Below are positions 24,474 to 37,200 of a DNA stretch of 64,000 nt, piece after piece (position 1 is the first letter of the stretch; each line of letters begins with the position of its first letter). Made by a program: the position numbers and the translations under genes. The notes under the pieces are model-generated. The model did no database searches. It was given only the letters and a program-made list of their open reading frames with translations, and was not told the DNA's origin. This DNA is from Liolophura sinensis (Eukaryota; Mollusca; Polyplacophora; Chitonida; Chitonidae): the NCBI RefSeq assembly GCF_032854445.1, contig NC_088302.1, forward strand, positions 35,406,191 through 35,470,190, written 5' to 3'.

Positions 24474-27400
24474 TTTCACACCTTTAAGTAGTTTCTTTGC
24501 CTTCAATTTATAGGGCATAATAACCTTTGTCACCATTTAGTGGGAAGTTTTTGCTTGTGATTGGTCAATTCTGGGTTGTAAAAATGTGCCTTAACCTCAG
24601 TTTATTTATCTGTGATATACTAGTACATTCAGCTTTAGTAATTTAGTAATGAAATATGGGTGAAATACATGGATATAAAATTTCTGTACATTTAAAAATA
24701 CCAACACGAAGTAGAATGTACATGTCAAATGAAAGACCATTAAACACTGTTCAGGAACATAGTTGGATATGTTTTTTAGCTCACCTGTACAAAGTACAGG
24801 CGTAGCAATATATTGTACCCTGACTGTTGGCAATCAATAACAGGGAAAGCAGTATTAAACAAAATGTTAGGGGTGGTTTCTTAAAAAGTACTACAGGTAC
24901 TGACATCAGGGTTTGAACACATGTAGAGCACAATAACACAAGGGGGAAATTTCATTGTTGATTTGGTGTGTACATACTAAATACCATAAAGTACTGAATT
25001 CCTGACTTAATGTATTGTGTATCAAAATCAGTATGAAAGAAAAGTTTATAGGTGGTATCTCAAAAAGTACAGGACTTATTGAGCTCAGGTTTTGTACATG
25101 TGTAGAGCAGAATAACATGAGGGGAGGGTATTCAATCATTGATACTGCATGTGCATATTAAATATGGTAAATTAGCGGCTTCCTGACTCAGTGTATTGTG
25201 TATCAGAATCGAAGTTAAGCAAAATGTGAGGGGTGGTACGTTGTATCTCAAAAAGTAGAGCATGTATTAACCTGAAGTTTTAAATGCGTATAAAGCACAA
25301 TGACACACAAGGAGAATGTCCCATCACTGATGCTCTCTGTGCATATTAATGACTGTAAATGACCAAATTCACGATTTCAGTACTTTTTGTATTGAGCTGA
25401 AGTTTTGCCTTCGTGTGGTTCCTACAGGTGAACCTTTTGCAACTTACATTTACTACCAAATGTAAGTTGGAATTATTTCAACCAGTTAAGATGCTTTTGA
25501 AACATATTGTCACCTATGATATAACACTAATTTTTCACCAATTTTGGAAAAATTCCAAAATATGAATTGAACTGTTTTCCAAGACGTGGTTTGGTGGTCT
25601 TTCATCTGGCATATGTTTTAAGGGTTTAACACTTTCGTCTTGGTGTTTGTTGTGTAACCCAATACTGCTGAACCTTGTTTCATACCTTGTCAAATTCCTG
25701 AAAGGCTGTGCATTCTCGGGATTTGGCTCTGTTACAGCTTACAAATAAATAATAAGTTCTTTGTCTTTATTTCAGTGTCAACAGTGCGACCGAGTAATCT
25801 GCTATATGTTTTATTATTTGGCTGGTGGATATCACTGATCTATCTGTTTGTTGGAGCCTTGTTGATGATCACAATTGTTGGTAGAGTTTATGGTAAGTTA
25901 GCACAGGCTGATGAATATTATTGTGGGAAAGCTTTATGTGGGAAGTTAGCACAGGCTGATGAATATTATTGTGGGAAAGCTTTATGTGGGAAGTTGGCAC
26001 AGGCTGATGAATATTATTGTGGGAAAGCTTATGGTAAGTTAGCACAGGCTGATGAATATTATTGTGGGAAAGCTTTATGTGGGAAGTTAGCACAGGCTGA
26101 TGAATATTATTGTGGGAAAGCTTTATGTGGGAAGTTGGCACAGGCTGATGAATATTATTGTGGGAAAGCTTATGGTAAGTTAGCACAGGCTGATGAATAT
26201 TATTGTGGGAAAGCTTTATGTGGGAAGTTGGCACAAACTATTTTCTGAAGAGGACATGGTAATTAAGTTAGCACAGGTTGATGAAAGTGTAGTGCAAAAA
26301 AATGTACAAGGGCTGAAGATAACACAAATCAATCAGTTCAGTGTTAATAAAGCAAGATTTTGATATAAACTAAGAAGATACACATGTGTAATTGTGGCAA
26401 CAGTGCAGAAATGGTCACTGACCAATGATCACAAACAAATCTGTTTTCAAGACATTTCATGTTTACACTGTCCTTTCTTCTGTAGTAATCTAAAAGTGCT
26501 GATGTATTTTGCAGGTCCATTCTGTTGGAAGATGGCAAAATATTTCATATGGCCCTTTGGAAAGTTTGTTCATCAGGTAAGTTGATTGATTTGATTTATT
26601 TGACTGGTGTTGTACGCCATACTCGAGAATGTTTCACTTATAGGACAGCCAGCAGCATTATTTTGGGTGGAAACTGGGCAGATCCCGAGGGAAACCCACG
26701 ACCACCCACAGAGTTGTGACAAACCTTCCCACGTACGGCCAAAGAGGAAGCCAGCATGAGCTGGACTTGAACTCACATTGACCGCATTGGTGAGAGGCTC
26801 CTGGGTCATTACTCTGCGCTAGCGCGCTAACCAACTGAGCTATGGAGGCCTCTAGGTAAGTTGGATATGAATGTTTATGGTTGCTATTGGTTTTATGGTT
26901 GTGATGTGGTTGGTGATACTGCTTTAATACTTCATACTTTGTTGGAGCAGCACAATACTTGATATTATTTTAATACATCTGCAAACATTGGATATAGATG
27001 TAATTTCCTCAGATTTGGTTTAAGAATTTCTTTCATGTCTGACATGTCTTGAATCTTTAAATTACTTTAAGATTAAATGTACATTTAATAATTTGTATGA
27101 ATAGAAATTGTGAACAAAATCTTTGACTGGGACTTAACATTCTTACCATCAGATCCATCCTGTTCCTTTGGCGTATGTAGCTGAGAAGACGAGTGAAAAC
27201 GGCCTGGTCCCGTCGCCCGAGGGTGGAATTTATGTGGCAGAGACTACAGCTCTTCTGTCCGGCAATGTATCTCTGGAAGTCACAGAGCCAGAAAAACCCA
27301 AGAGATTCAAATGTGACAAGTCATACTGGGTTAGTTCCCCTTACTATACATCTGTAAAATAGATGTATATAATAAACAAAAAAAAAAAAAAAAAAACTAT

Positions 27401-28201
27401 CAATCATTGATGACTTCCTTACTCATCCCGTTCCTTTTCCAACCCTGAAAATAAGCAGAAGGACAAGATCAGTGTCCTGTACCAAAATAGTATGTTGACA
27501 GAATCCAACTGTTTGGTTCAGGGCCAAATTTCCGTGTAAGTAACATTGTAAGTAACTGTTTTAATAATATGAATGGGTGGAAGATTTGCCATTATGTCCT
27601 GTTTCTTGAAGACGGTTGCAGTTTTTATTCTGCTGAATGTCATGACGATTCTCAAGTGAAATTTTTAGGCGACAGCTACTGAAGATTTTAACCAGTAATG
27701 TAATTCATTTTGTCAAAATTTAGCTACCACATTGATGCAGCTGCAAGACTTCATTTTGACAGAATTGCATTACAATACTGATACCACATGACAGGTGAAA
27801 TATCCATGTAAAACTTCATTTAAGAGGATTTTTTCTGTGAATTCTCACCTCGATTTCAGTGTTGTTCCACAGTTAGCTGTATACATGTACATATAGCTGA
27901 TATGAACGCCTTGGTAAAACTAAGATTTAATTCTGAATGTCTTTTCTTCATAGTGTCGTCCCAGAACCATAGTGTGGCTGATCCTGGGCTGTCCACTGTT
28001 GCTGCTGGCTCATGGGATAACCATTTTCATCAGCTGGCTGTTGGTGGTTACCATACCTATTGCTAAGGTATTCAGAACACAAGAGCAACTTTCACAAACC
28101 TTAGGCCACATCCTATGTGTTATAAGACCATAGAGTTAGGAGGCTACACGAAACAATTAAAACAAACTAAGAAGTTTTTGTGAAAGTGGCTGCAGGCATC
28201 T

Positions 28202-28252
<51 letters not shown>

Positions 28253-31200
28253 ATTGGTGTTTTACGCCGTACTCAAGAATATTTCACTTATAAGACGGCA
28301 GCCAGCATTATGGTGGGTGGAAACCCACGACCATCCGCAGACCTTCCCACTTACGGCCGGCATCTTCTTACTTTGTTGTCAAGCATATTAACTTTTATTG
28401 GTGCATCAGAAATTGGCTTCTAATGCGTTTTTGGTTATCCATCTTTACAGTATGGACTAATTGTAACTGTACAGTAGACAGAACTTCAAGTGTTGGCAAA
28501 TCTGGCAAAAGTTTTAACAGTTATGAAACCATTACCGTTTTGCCCTGTTCTTTAAAAAATAAATTTGTGACTACAATGAACACATGTCTGCCTTATTATA
28601 CTCTCTTACAGGTCAATATTAAGACAGTTCAGAAGATCCTATTTCTGCCCCCTGAACAAGTTCAGATTGGGGACTCCGGGGTCATGACAGTGGTAAGGCA
28701 TACCAGTGTGCTAGCTGCTGCCAATGTGTTAGTAATAATATAAATGGTACCAAAATTTCACCCATGACTTAGCTTCACATTTAACCTGATTTTGAGAGTT
28801 TTATTGGCCCTAAATAGAAAGGTATTTTGAGGTTTGTTTGGAACATAGAATGTGACACCTGCTGGAAAACAGTTTCAGCACCAAAATATCTTCTGACGTT
28901 TATTGGCCTCTAAAAAGGCATTTTGGAGGGGATTTTTAAGGTCATTTACCATAAGCCTTTCAACATACAGATTAATTAAGGCTGTGAATCTGGCTTCATT
29001 CAGATATTGCAGGTCTGGAGTAAATTTTATAATTGTAGTTCTGTGAATAGTTGTGAACAAGAATGGCTTTTTCGTTTGTGTTTAGAAACTTGTGTCTTGT
29101 GTCTCATGCAGTAATTCTTCCTTGATTTGATTTCTAGGACTTGAGTGTCCTTCACAGTGAGATCATCATGTACACACACCAGTCTGTGAACATCTACTAC
29201 TACAAGTACACAGTGGATGGCATGAATGTCATTCTTGTCAGTATCCTTGTTGGAGTGGATCGTTATTTTCATGATATTGTATTTATTAGCTCGCCTGTAA
29301 AAAGTATGGGTGGCACCCTGAGTGTCGACGTTATAGTCCAATTATAGAGAAAGCAGTGTTAAAAAAATAGGGGGCTGATGAATAGGGGTGATATCTCAAA
29401 AAGTACTGCAGGTGTTGAGCTCAGGGTTTGCACACATGTAGAGCACAATAACACAACGGGGGATATTCCATCGTTGATTTGTGGATATCAAGTACTGTAA
29501 ATCACTGAATTCCTGACTGTATTGTGTGTGCATGTAAAAATCAATGTTAAAGTGTTAAGGGTGGTTTCTCAAAAAGTACTGCATGTATTGAGCTCAGGGT
29601 TTGCCCACATGTAGAGCACAATAACACAACGGGGATATTCCATCGTTGATTTGTGGATATGAAGTACTGTAAATCACTGAATTCCTGACTATTGTGTGTG
29701 CATGTAAAAATCAATGTTAAACAAAGTGTTAAGGGTGGTTTCTCAAGAAGTACTGCATGTATTGAGCTCAGGGTTCGCACACATGTAGAACACAATAACA
29801 CAACGGGGATATTCCATCGTTGATTTGTGGATATGAAGTACTGTAAATCACTGAATTCCTGACTGTATTGTGGGTGCATGTAAAAATCAATGTTAAACAA
29901 AGTGTTAAAGGTGGTTTCTCAAGAAGTACTGCAGGTATTGAGCTCAGGGTTTGCACACATGTAGAGCACAATAACACAACGGGGATATTCCATCGTTGAT
30001 TTGTGGATATGAAGTACTGTAAATCACTGAATTCCTGACTGTATTGTGTGTGCATGTAAAAATCAATGTTAAAGTGTTAAGGGTGGTTTCTCAAAAAGTA
30101 CTGCATGTATTGAGCTCAGGGTTTGCCCACATGTAGAGCACAATAACACAACGGGGATATTCCATCGTTGATTTGTGGATATGAAGTACTGTAAATCACT
30201 GAATTCCTGACTGTATTGTGTGTGCATGTAAAAATCAATGTTAAACAAAGTGTTAAGGGTGGTTTCTCAAGAAGTACTGCATGTATTGAGCTCAGGGTTC
30301 GCACACATGTAGAGCAGAATCAAAAGGGGGGGATATTCCATCGTTGATTCCGTGTGTACATATTAAATATCGTAAATTGCTGAATTCCTGGCTTAGTGTA
30401 TAGTGTATAAGAATCACTATTGAACAAAATGCTAGGGTTTTGTCTTAAAAAGTATTGTAAATAATGACCTGAAGTTTTACATGCATATACAGCACACAAA
30501 GGGGATGTTCCATCGCTGATGCTCTGTTAATTACCCTAAATAACCAAATTCACAATTTCAGTTCTTTATGCATTGAGCTGAAGTTTTGCATTCTTGAGTC
30601 TCAAACAGAATTTGGGAGCCTTGCCTTGCTATCAATTCTAATTTTTTTTTTTTTTTTTTGATTTCATTTATTCCATGCTCTGCAAGTCCATATACAGAAT
30701 TGTTAACAATTAAGACGTTCAGTGGAGTGCAAAAAAAATTAGCTGTGTGCAAGTATATAAATAACAAGTGTTATCCAGGATAGGATTATACTATAATGTA
30801 ATACTACAGAATGAAATAATATCATATAACAAAACATTATTACGAAAGAAGTCACCTAAAGTAGATTTTCACAGTAGAGGATGCCTTGCATTCTACCAAA
30901 CTGAAGTGAACACAGATGTGTATTGGAAGTGAGCTTTAATATTTGAACAGATTTTTATTCCTGATCAACATTAGTAAGATTTATATTTGGCAGGAGTGTA
31001 CTGAAATCAATATTTAGCAGGACAGTAGGCCATGTTGACTATGTACCATGTTGCAGTATACATTTATTCCAGTTTTCTTTCTCAACACGTTACTTAAATT
31101 TTGCATGAACATGAAGTCAATTTTAAAGAAAATTTTTCTTCACACGCATAATTACACATTTTTGCTATTAAGCATACTTTCTCTTCTTTCATTTGTAAAA

Positions 31201-34200
31201 GTATTTTACAGTTGCTCAAATAATATATTAAGGGCAGAGATACAATGACCTTATATAAATGTACATTGTATGGAGCCATGTTGCTTAAAGGTTTATTTTA
31301 GGATAAATGTTGTGAATCTGTGATGTAAATTTGTTGCCAACTTGTCTTCGCATATGCTGGTTCCTTAATGCCATCAGATTTATTGGTGTTTGTGGTTGTT
31401 GCTCTTATCCTTGGCTACTCTGATCCTGACAATAACTACACCAGTGGCTTTGTGGTAAGTACTACACCTATGAATTCATGTATGGAGCATTCACCTGAAG
31501 CAAAAAAAAAAACAATAAAAAAAGTGTAAGAAAGAGCAAATGTTGGTCAAACTGGTTATTATATTTTGATTTTGTTTAAAACACCAGCTGGTTGGTGTGG
31601 AAGGAATATTGCTTTATTAAACATCAGAATTTAGATTTCGGTTTTTAACTGAAATTTCTATGAGTGGGCAAGTGTCAGTGGAGACTAAAACTATTTTAGT
31701 TTCAATAATAGGAAGGGGCCTCTGTGGCTCAGTCGGTTAGCGCGCTAGCGCGGCGTAATGACCCAGGAGCCTCTCACCAATGCGGTCGCTGTGAGCTCAT
31801 GCTGGCTTCCTCTCCAGCCGTAAGTGGGAAGGTCTGCCAGCAACGTGCAGATGGTCGTGGGTTTCCCCCGGGCTGTGCCCGATTTCCACCCACCATAATG
31901 CTGGCCGCCGTCATATGAGTGAAATATTCTTGAGTACGGCGTAAAACACCAATCAAACAAACAAACAAATCAATAATAGGAAAGAAAAAGATTATTTCAC
32001 AGATTGATCACAATATGGTAGCGTGTGATCTTGAGGTCACCCCAAGACCCCACATGTGATTGTTGTCCTACAAGAACATGTAATTCCAACATTGGAAAAT
32101 GAAGAATTAATTTTAAAGTGAGGTGCCGTTTGCAGCAGCACATCTTATTATCAGTAGTTGTGTACCTGAGTATTGCTGCATACAGTATTGTATTAAGAAA
32201 TAAATGTCCTAACTCTGCCTTCTTACTCCCTCACAGAAATGTATCATGTCCCTGTTGGCTATTGTTCCTCTTACTTACTACATCGGAATGGGCATAGCAT
32301 GGTAAGTCCTCCAGGGAGAACAAATTGTTTAGACTGATTAAGTGTAATCAGGTTTGACAATGTACAAGCATTACTGACAGTTACAGATTTTTGTGTGTTC
32401 TTTAGGCAGATTTTAATAGTTGTCTTCTTTTTCACAAAATATGTGTATTTAATGTAGTTGTAAAGAAAGTGATTTATGTGCATGATGGTTATTTACCTGT
32501 GTGTTTTTACCTGCCCCTCTTAAATGTGGCATTTATATCAGATAAAGAGACTAGGGTGTTTGCCATTTTTGCGCATTGATATGTGTAGCAGAGTGCTTTG
32601 GTTGTTGGTGGGTATTCTTAGCCATATAATTGTTTTTCTTGTGTTTTGGCCATCCGTATAGCAGCTCAGTGTTCTGACCATGGGAGCTATCATGAAAGCC
32701 ACATTTGGCCCATCTGTTCTAACTGACTATTTCTGTTTTGGCCATTAGTATAGCAGCTCAGAGCGTTTTGGCTGTGGGAGCTATCATGAATGCCACATTT
32801 GGATCAGCTGTTGTAACTGACTATTTCTGTTTTGGCCATTAGTATAGCAGCTCAGAGCGTTTTAGCCGTGGGAGCTATCATGAATGCCACATTTGGATCA
32901 GCTGTTGTAACTGACTATTTCTGTTTTGGCCATTAGTATAGCAGCTCAGAGCGTTTTAGCCGTGGGAGCTATCATGAATGCCACATTTGGATCAGCTGTT
33001 GTAACTGACTATTTCTGTTTTAGCCATTAGTATAGTAGCTCAGAGCATTCTGGCCGTGGGAGCTATCATGAATGCCACATTTGGATCAGCTGTTGTAACT
33101 GACTATTTCTGTTTTGGCCATTAGTATAGCAGCTCAGAGCATTCTGGCCGTGGGAGCTATAATGAATGCCACATTTGGATCAGCTGTTGTAACTGACTGT
33201 TTCTGTTTTGGCCATTAGTATAGCAGCTCAGAGTGTTCTGACTGTGGGAGCTATCATGAATGCCACATTTGGATCAGCTGTTGTAACTGACTGTTTCTGT
33301 TTTGGCCATTAGTATAGCAGCTCAGAGCGTTCTGGCCGTGGGAGCTATCATGAATGCCACATTTGGATCAGCTGTGGAGGTGATCCTGTACATCATCTTT
33401 CTTGTGAATGGACTAAAGGCTAAGAACAACTGTTATGTTGAACTAGTGAAGTCAGCCATGGCAGGTAAGCCTGCTTATTTTAATTTGAATGAATCTTATG
33501 GCTTTGGAATTTGATTCTGTACCCTATGTATATCTTTACCTGGATTAAAATTATTGAATCATTTACGAAGAGAAAACCTGTTTTGATTAGCACGGTAGTC
33601 TCTTGTAGAAGCTGTGTTATTGTCAGACATAGGTATCGGTTGTTGCTCTATTTACTTAAATACCATTTATACTTGCAGTGTTTTTGAGTATGATTTTATT
33701 AATTAATAACATATGTATTATTTTTGGAATGGTGATTTATCTGTTGTTTGCTTGTAGGAACATTGCTGGCTACCATGATGTTAATTCCGGTGAGTGACAT
33801 TCAAGGTTCTAAATCTTGTTGCCAGCACTAGATAAAAGAGCGGTGGTAAAACATCCTGCAACAAAGGAGGCACATTACATGCACTCTAATGATTACTTCG
33901 TCGTCCTATGACCGAAAAATTGTTAAGTACGACATTAAACCCCAAGCACTCACTCACTCAGTTGTTGCCAAGAACTAACTACTGTCATATATTTCATCTT
34001 AATATAATATAGCAGATGTGATTTGTGGAAGTTTACATGTACATGTAGTTGTTTAGGCCTCTCAGAGCCGAAAGTCCAGTAGAGTACAGGATGGACATTT
34101 TTGGGAGGTGGGTGTGAACTCTGAACAATCCGTCACTAATCTCTTTATGAGTCAGTATTTCCTTATTTTTTTGAATGAATCAATTGAAAGGTGCCCCATG

Positions 34201-37200
34201 TGTGAGGGGAGTGGTTAATATTACGGCATGAGGTAGCTCCTCTTGTATCTGAGAGCCTGACTTACGGAATTCAAATCCAGCTATTGGCAGTTTGCATGAA
34301 CAAGAATGTGCACTTAACACAGTATGATGGTTGCAGGGCTTAAGCATGGTGGCAGGGGGCCTGAAGTATCGAACACAGAGGTTCAACCCTCAGTCTGCTG
34401 GGGTCAGCGCATCACTGCTCTTTGTCTCTGTAGCAGGTAGGTTGGCTTAAGAAATAAAGTTCTACTCGGGTATAGATATTGGCTGGTATGTAAGCCTTAA
34501 AATTACCTCTCCTTAGCTGTGTCATTGGCATGGTAATCTTGAAAAATTCAAAAATCTGAGTGAAAAGTCCCTCCAGAAAAATTTGTAGTACATCGGTTAA
34601 TGGGTAAAATCATATTTTCAATGTCAACAGTTTGAATTTGAATTCGTTATGTTCAAGCTGCTATAAAATTGCAGTAAAAGATAATGAGATATCATCACTG
34701 ATGTTTACAACAATTACACAGTTGGAATTATTTGTAATGCATTTAACTTTTTTAGATATATGTATGTACTATTGCCATTATTATTAATTTTACTTCTTTT
34801 AAATTGTTTTATATTACCATTTTGTTGATCATTTTTATTTGTCCAGGGATTTTTGCCCCAACAATCTTCTCTAAGGTTTATGGAACTCTTCAGTGTCAGA
34901 AGTGTGAAAACTATACCACAAATAGTACCACAGGCAATGGATCGAATGTCGGGATTCAGTGCTCTGAGTGTGAACAATCTATTGTAAGATCACTTGTTGA
35001 ATTATTCAGCACTCTTTTTATTCATGAATCAAGTTTTTTGTGTGTTTATAAATATGTTTTTGTGTTGACCTATATCAGTGCTTGAAAGAATTATACATTT
35101 ATTCCAAGCAGTGTAGTCTTTGGTTCTTTTCTGTAACACATATACATGTATGTCATTGTCTCTGTATAGTTTTACTTGCAGAGCAAGGAGGTAATTCACA
35201 AACACTGCAGCATAACATCATAAAATGATGTAGTTTTACACAGCTGGGCAATGGCTTGTATTGGTAAGAAATAGTTGTGTGATCTTCAAATTTGTCGACA
35301 AGGACAGCATGTGGCAATTTTGGGGCAAAAAATTAGAGGGATATAGCTTTTAATCTGGTTTAGAACTGCTGAGAATTTGTCATTCTTCAGAAGCAAAACC
35401 GAGAGAAAAATATGGTGAATCTTGTCTTAATTCACATTGCAATTATTCCATGTATGAACCTTGTTTCCAGTTTGGTCTAAATGGGGACAAAACTCTGTAC
35501 GACTCTCACATCAAGCCCCTTGTGTATGCTTGTGCCATCATGCTGCCGATCTCCTACATAATAGGACTGATATTCACCTTGAAGACACACAAGTCTGTTT
35601 TGTACGAGACAACGGATGAAGGGGAACCACAGTCACAGGGTAAGAGCACTGATTAGGAGACTTGTCTGATTATGGATTTGATTTTAACACCCGAAGTTAT
35701 GGAACTGTGTATTTCAGTTTGGGTATGGCTTTTAACACCTATCATATAGATTGCTAACTACTATAATTCTTCAACCTGTTGGAATGTTTGCTTGGAGTTT
35801 ACTTAAGCATGTTTTCAAGCCATTATTCTGTGTAGACTGATAAATTTATACTTTTTGTGAAGCCCAAACTCAAACTGGCCCATCCATCCAGAATCAAATC
35901 AAGAATGTGTATAAATTGCACTGAAAGTTGCTCTTTTACGTGCAGAAATGTTGAGGAATGTCATAAGCATAGACCTTGGTATCAATAAAAATGAATTACG
36001 GTGTTTGACCTAATAATTCACCCCAAAAAATGAATTATTAGAGGCAAATAAAGGTTTATTATTATGTCTAAAGGTAAATATTTCTTCCGGTGCTGAAACT
36101 TACATTTCCCACTGCCATATCATCCTACTTTCCACTCAAACCTCAAAACACCTTTATAACATCAAAATCAGGCAAATTGAGCAAATTGGAGTTGGATGAA
36201 AGGTTATCCCGTCTATTGCATATCATTTAGAAGTAGCTAAATAATTTGTGCATGTTCTTTGACACTGGTGGATTGTTGTAGGTCACCATGCCAAAGCACA
36301 CTGGTCTAAGCTGAAGTCTGCCATCATAATGCTGGCCTGTGCTGTGCTGATCTCCCTCTGTGCAGACCTGGTTACTGAGAATATCCAGCCTCTACTCCAG
36401 GTGTCTGGTATCTCTGAGGTAAGTTATCAACCTCTACTCTACATGGAGGTGTCTGGTATCTCTGAGGTAAGTCACCAGCCTCTACTCCAGGTGTCTGGTA
36501 TCTTTGAGGTAAGTTATCAACCTCTACTCTACATGGAGGTGTCTGGTATCTCTGAGGTAAGTTATCAACCTGTACTCTACATGGAAGTGTCTGGTATCTC
36601 TGAGGTAAGTTATCAAGCTCCAGTCCAGGTGTCTGGTATCTCTAAGTTATCAACCTCTACTCTACATGGAGGTGTCTGGTATCTCTGAGGTAAGTCACCA
36701 GCCTCTACTCCAGGTGTGTGGTATCTCTGAGGTAAGTTATCAACCTCTACTCTACATGGAGGTGTCTGGTATCTCTGAGGTAAGTTATCAACCTCTACTC
36801 TACATGGAGGAGTCGAGTATCTCATAGGTAAGTGATTAGTCCTATCCAGGTGTCTGGTATATCTGAGGTAAGTTATCAACCTCTACTCTACATGGAAGTG
36901 TCTGGTATCTCTGAGGTAAGTTATCAAGCTCCAATCCAGGTGTCTGGTATCTCTGAAGTAAGTTATCAACCTCTACTCTACATGGAGGTGTCTGGTATTT
37001 CTGAGGTAAATGATCAGTCTTATTCAGGTGTCTGGTAGCCCTCAGGTTAGTCATCAGTCTCCACTCCATATGTCTGGTAACTGGTATCTCTAAGGTAAGT
37101 TATCAACCTCTACTCCACATGTAGGTGTCTGGTATCTCTGAGCTAAATGATCAATCCAGATGTCTGATATCTCTCAGTCATCAGTCTCCACTCCAGGTGT

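Noticed and set aside
25869-26234. 121-residue minus-strand ORF across the exon 3 donor array
   Set aside because: It is the reverse reading of a stop-free tandem repeat; it has no domain and no splice or promoter context.
29547-30304. Three overlapping minus-strand ORFs with repeated sequence
   Set aside because: They are the intron 8 ~175 bp array read backward; similarity to each other is from the DNA repeat.
31715-31800. tRNA genes at the heads of the SINE copies
   Set aside because: The heads have box A and box B-like sequence but no complete cloverleaf, and always continue into the SINE body.
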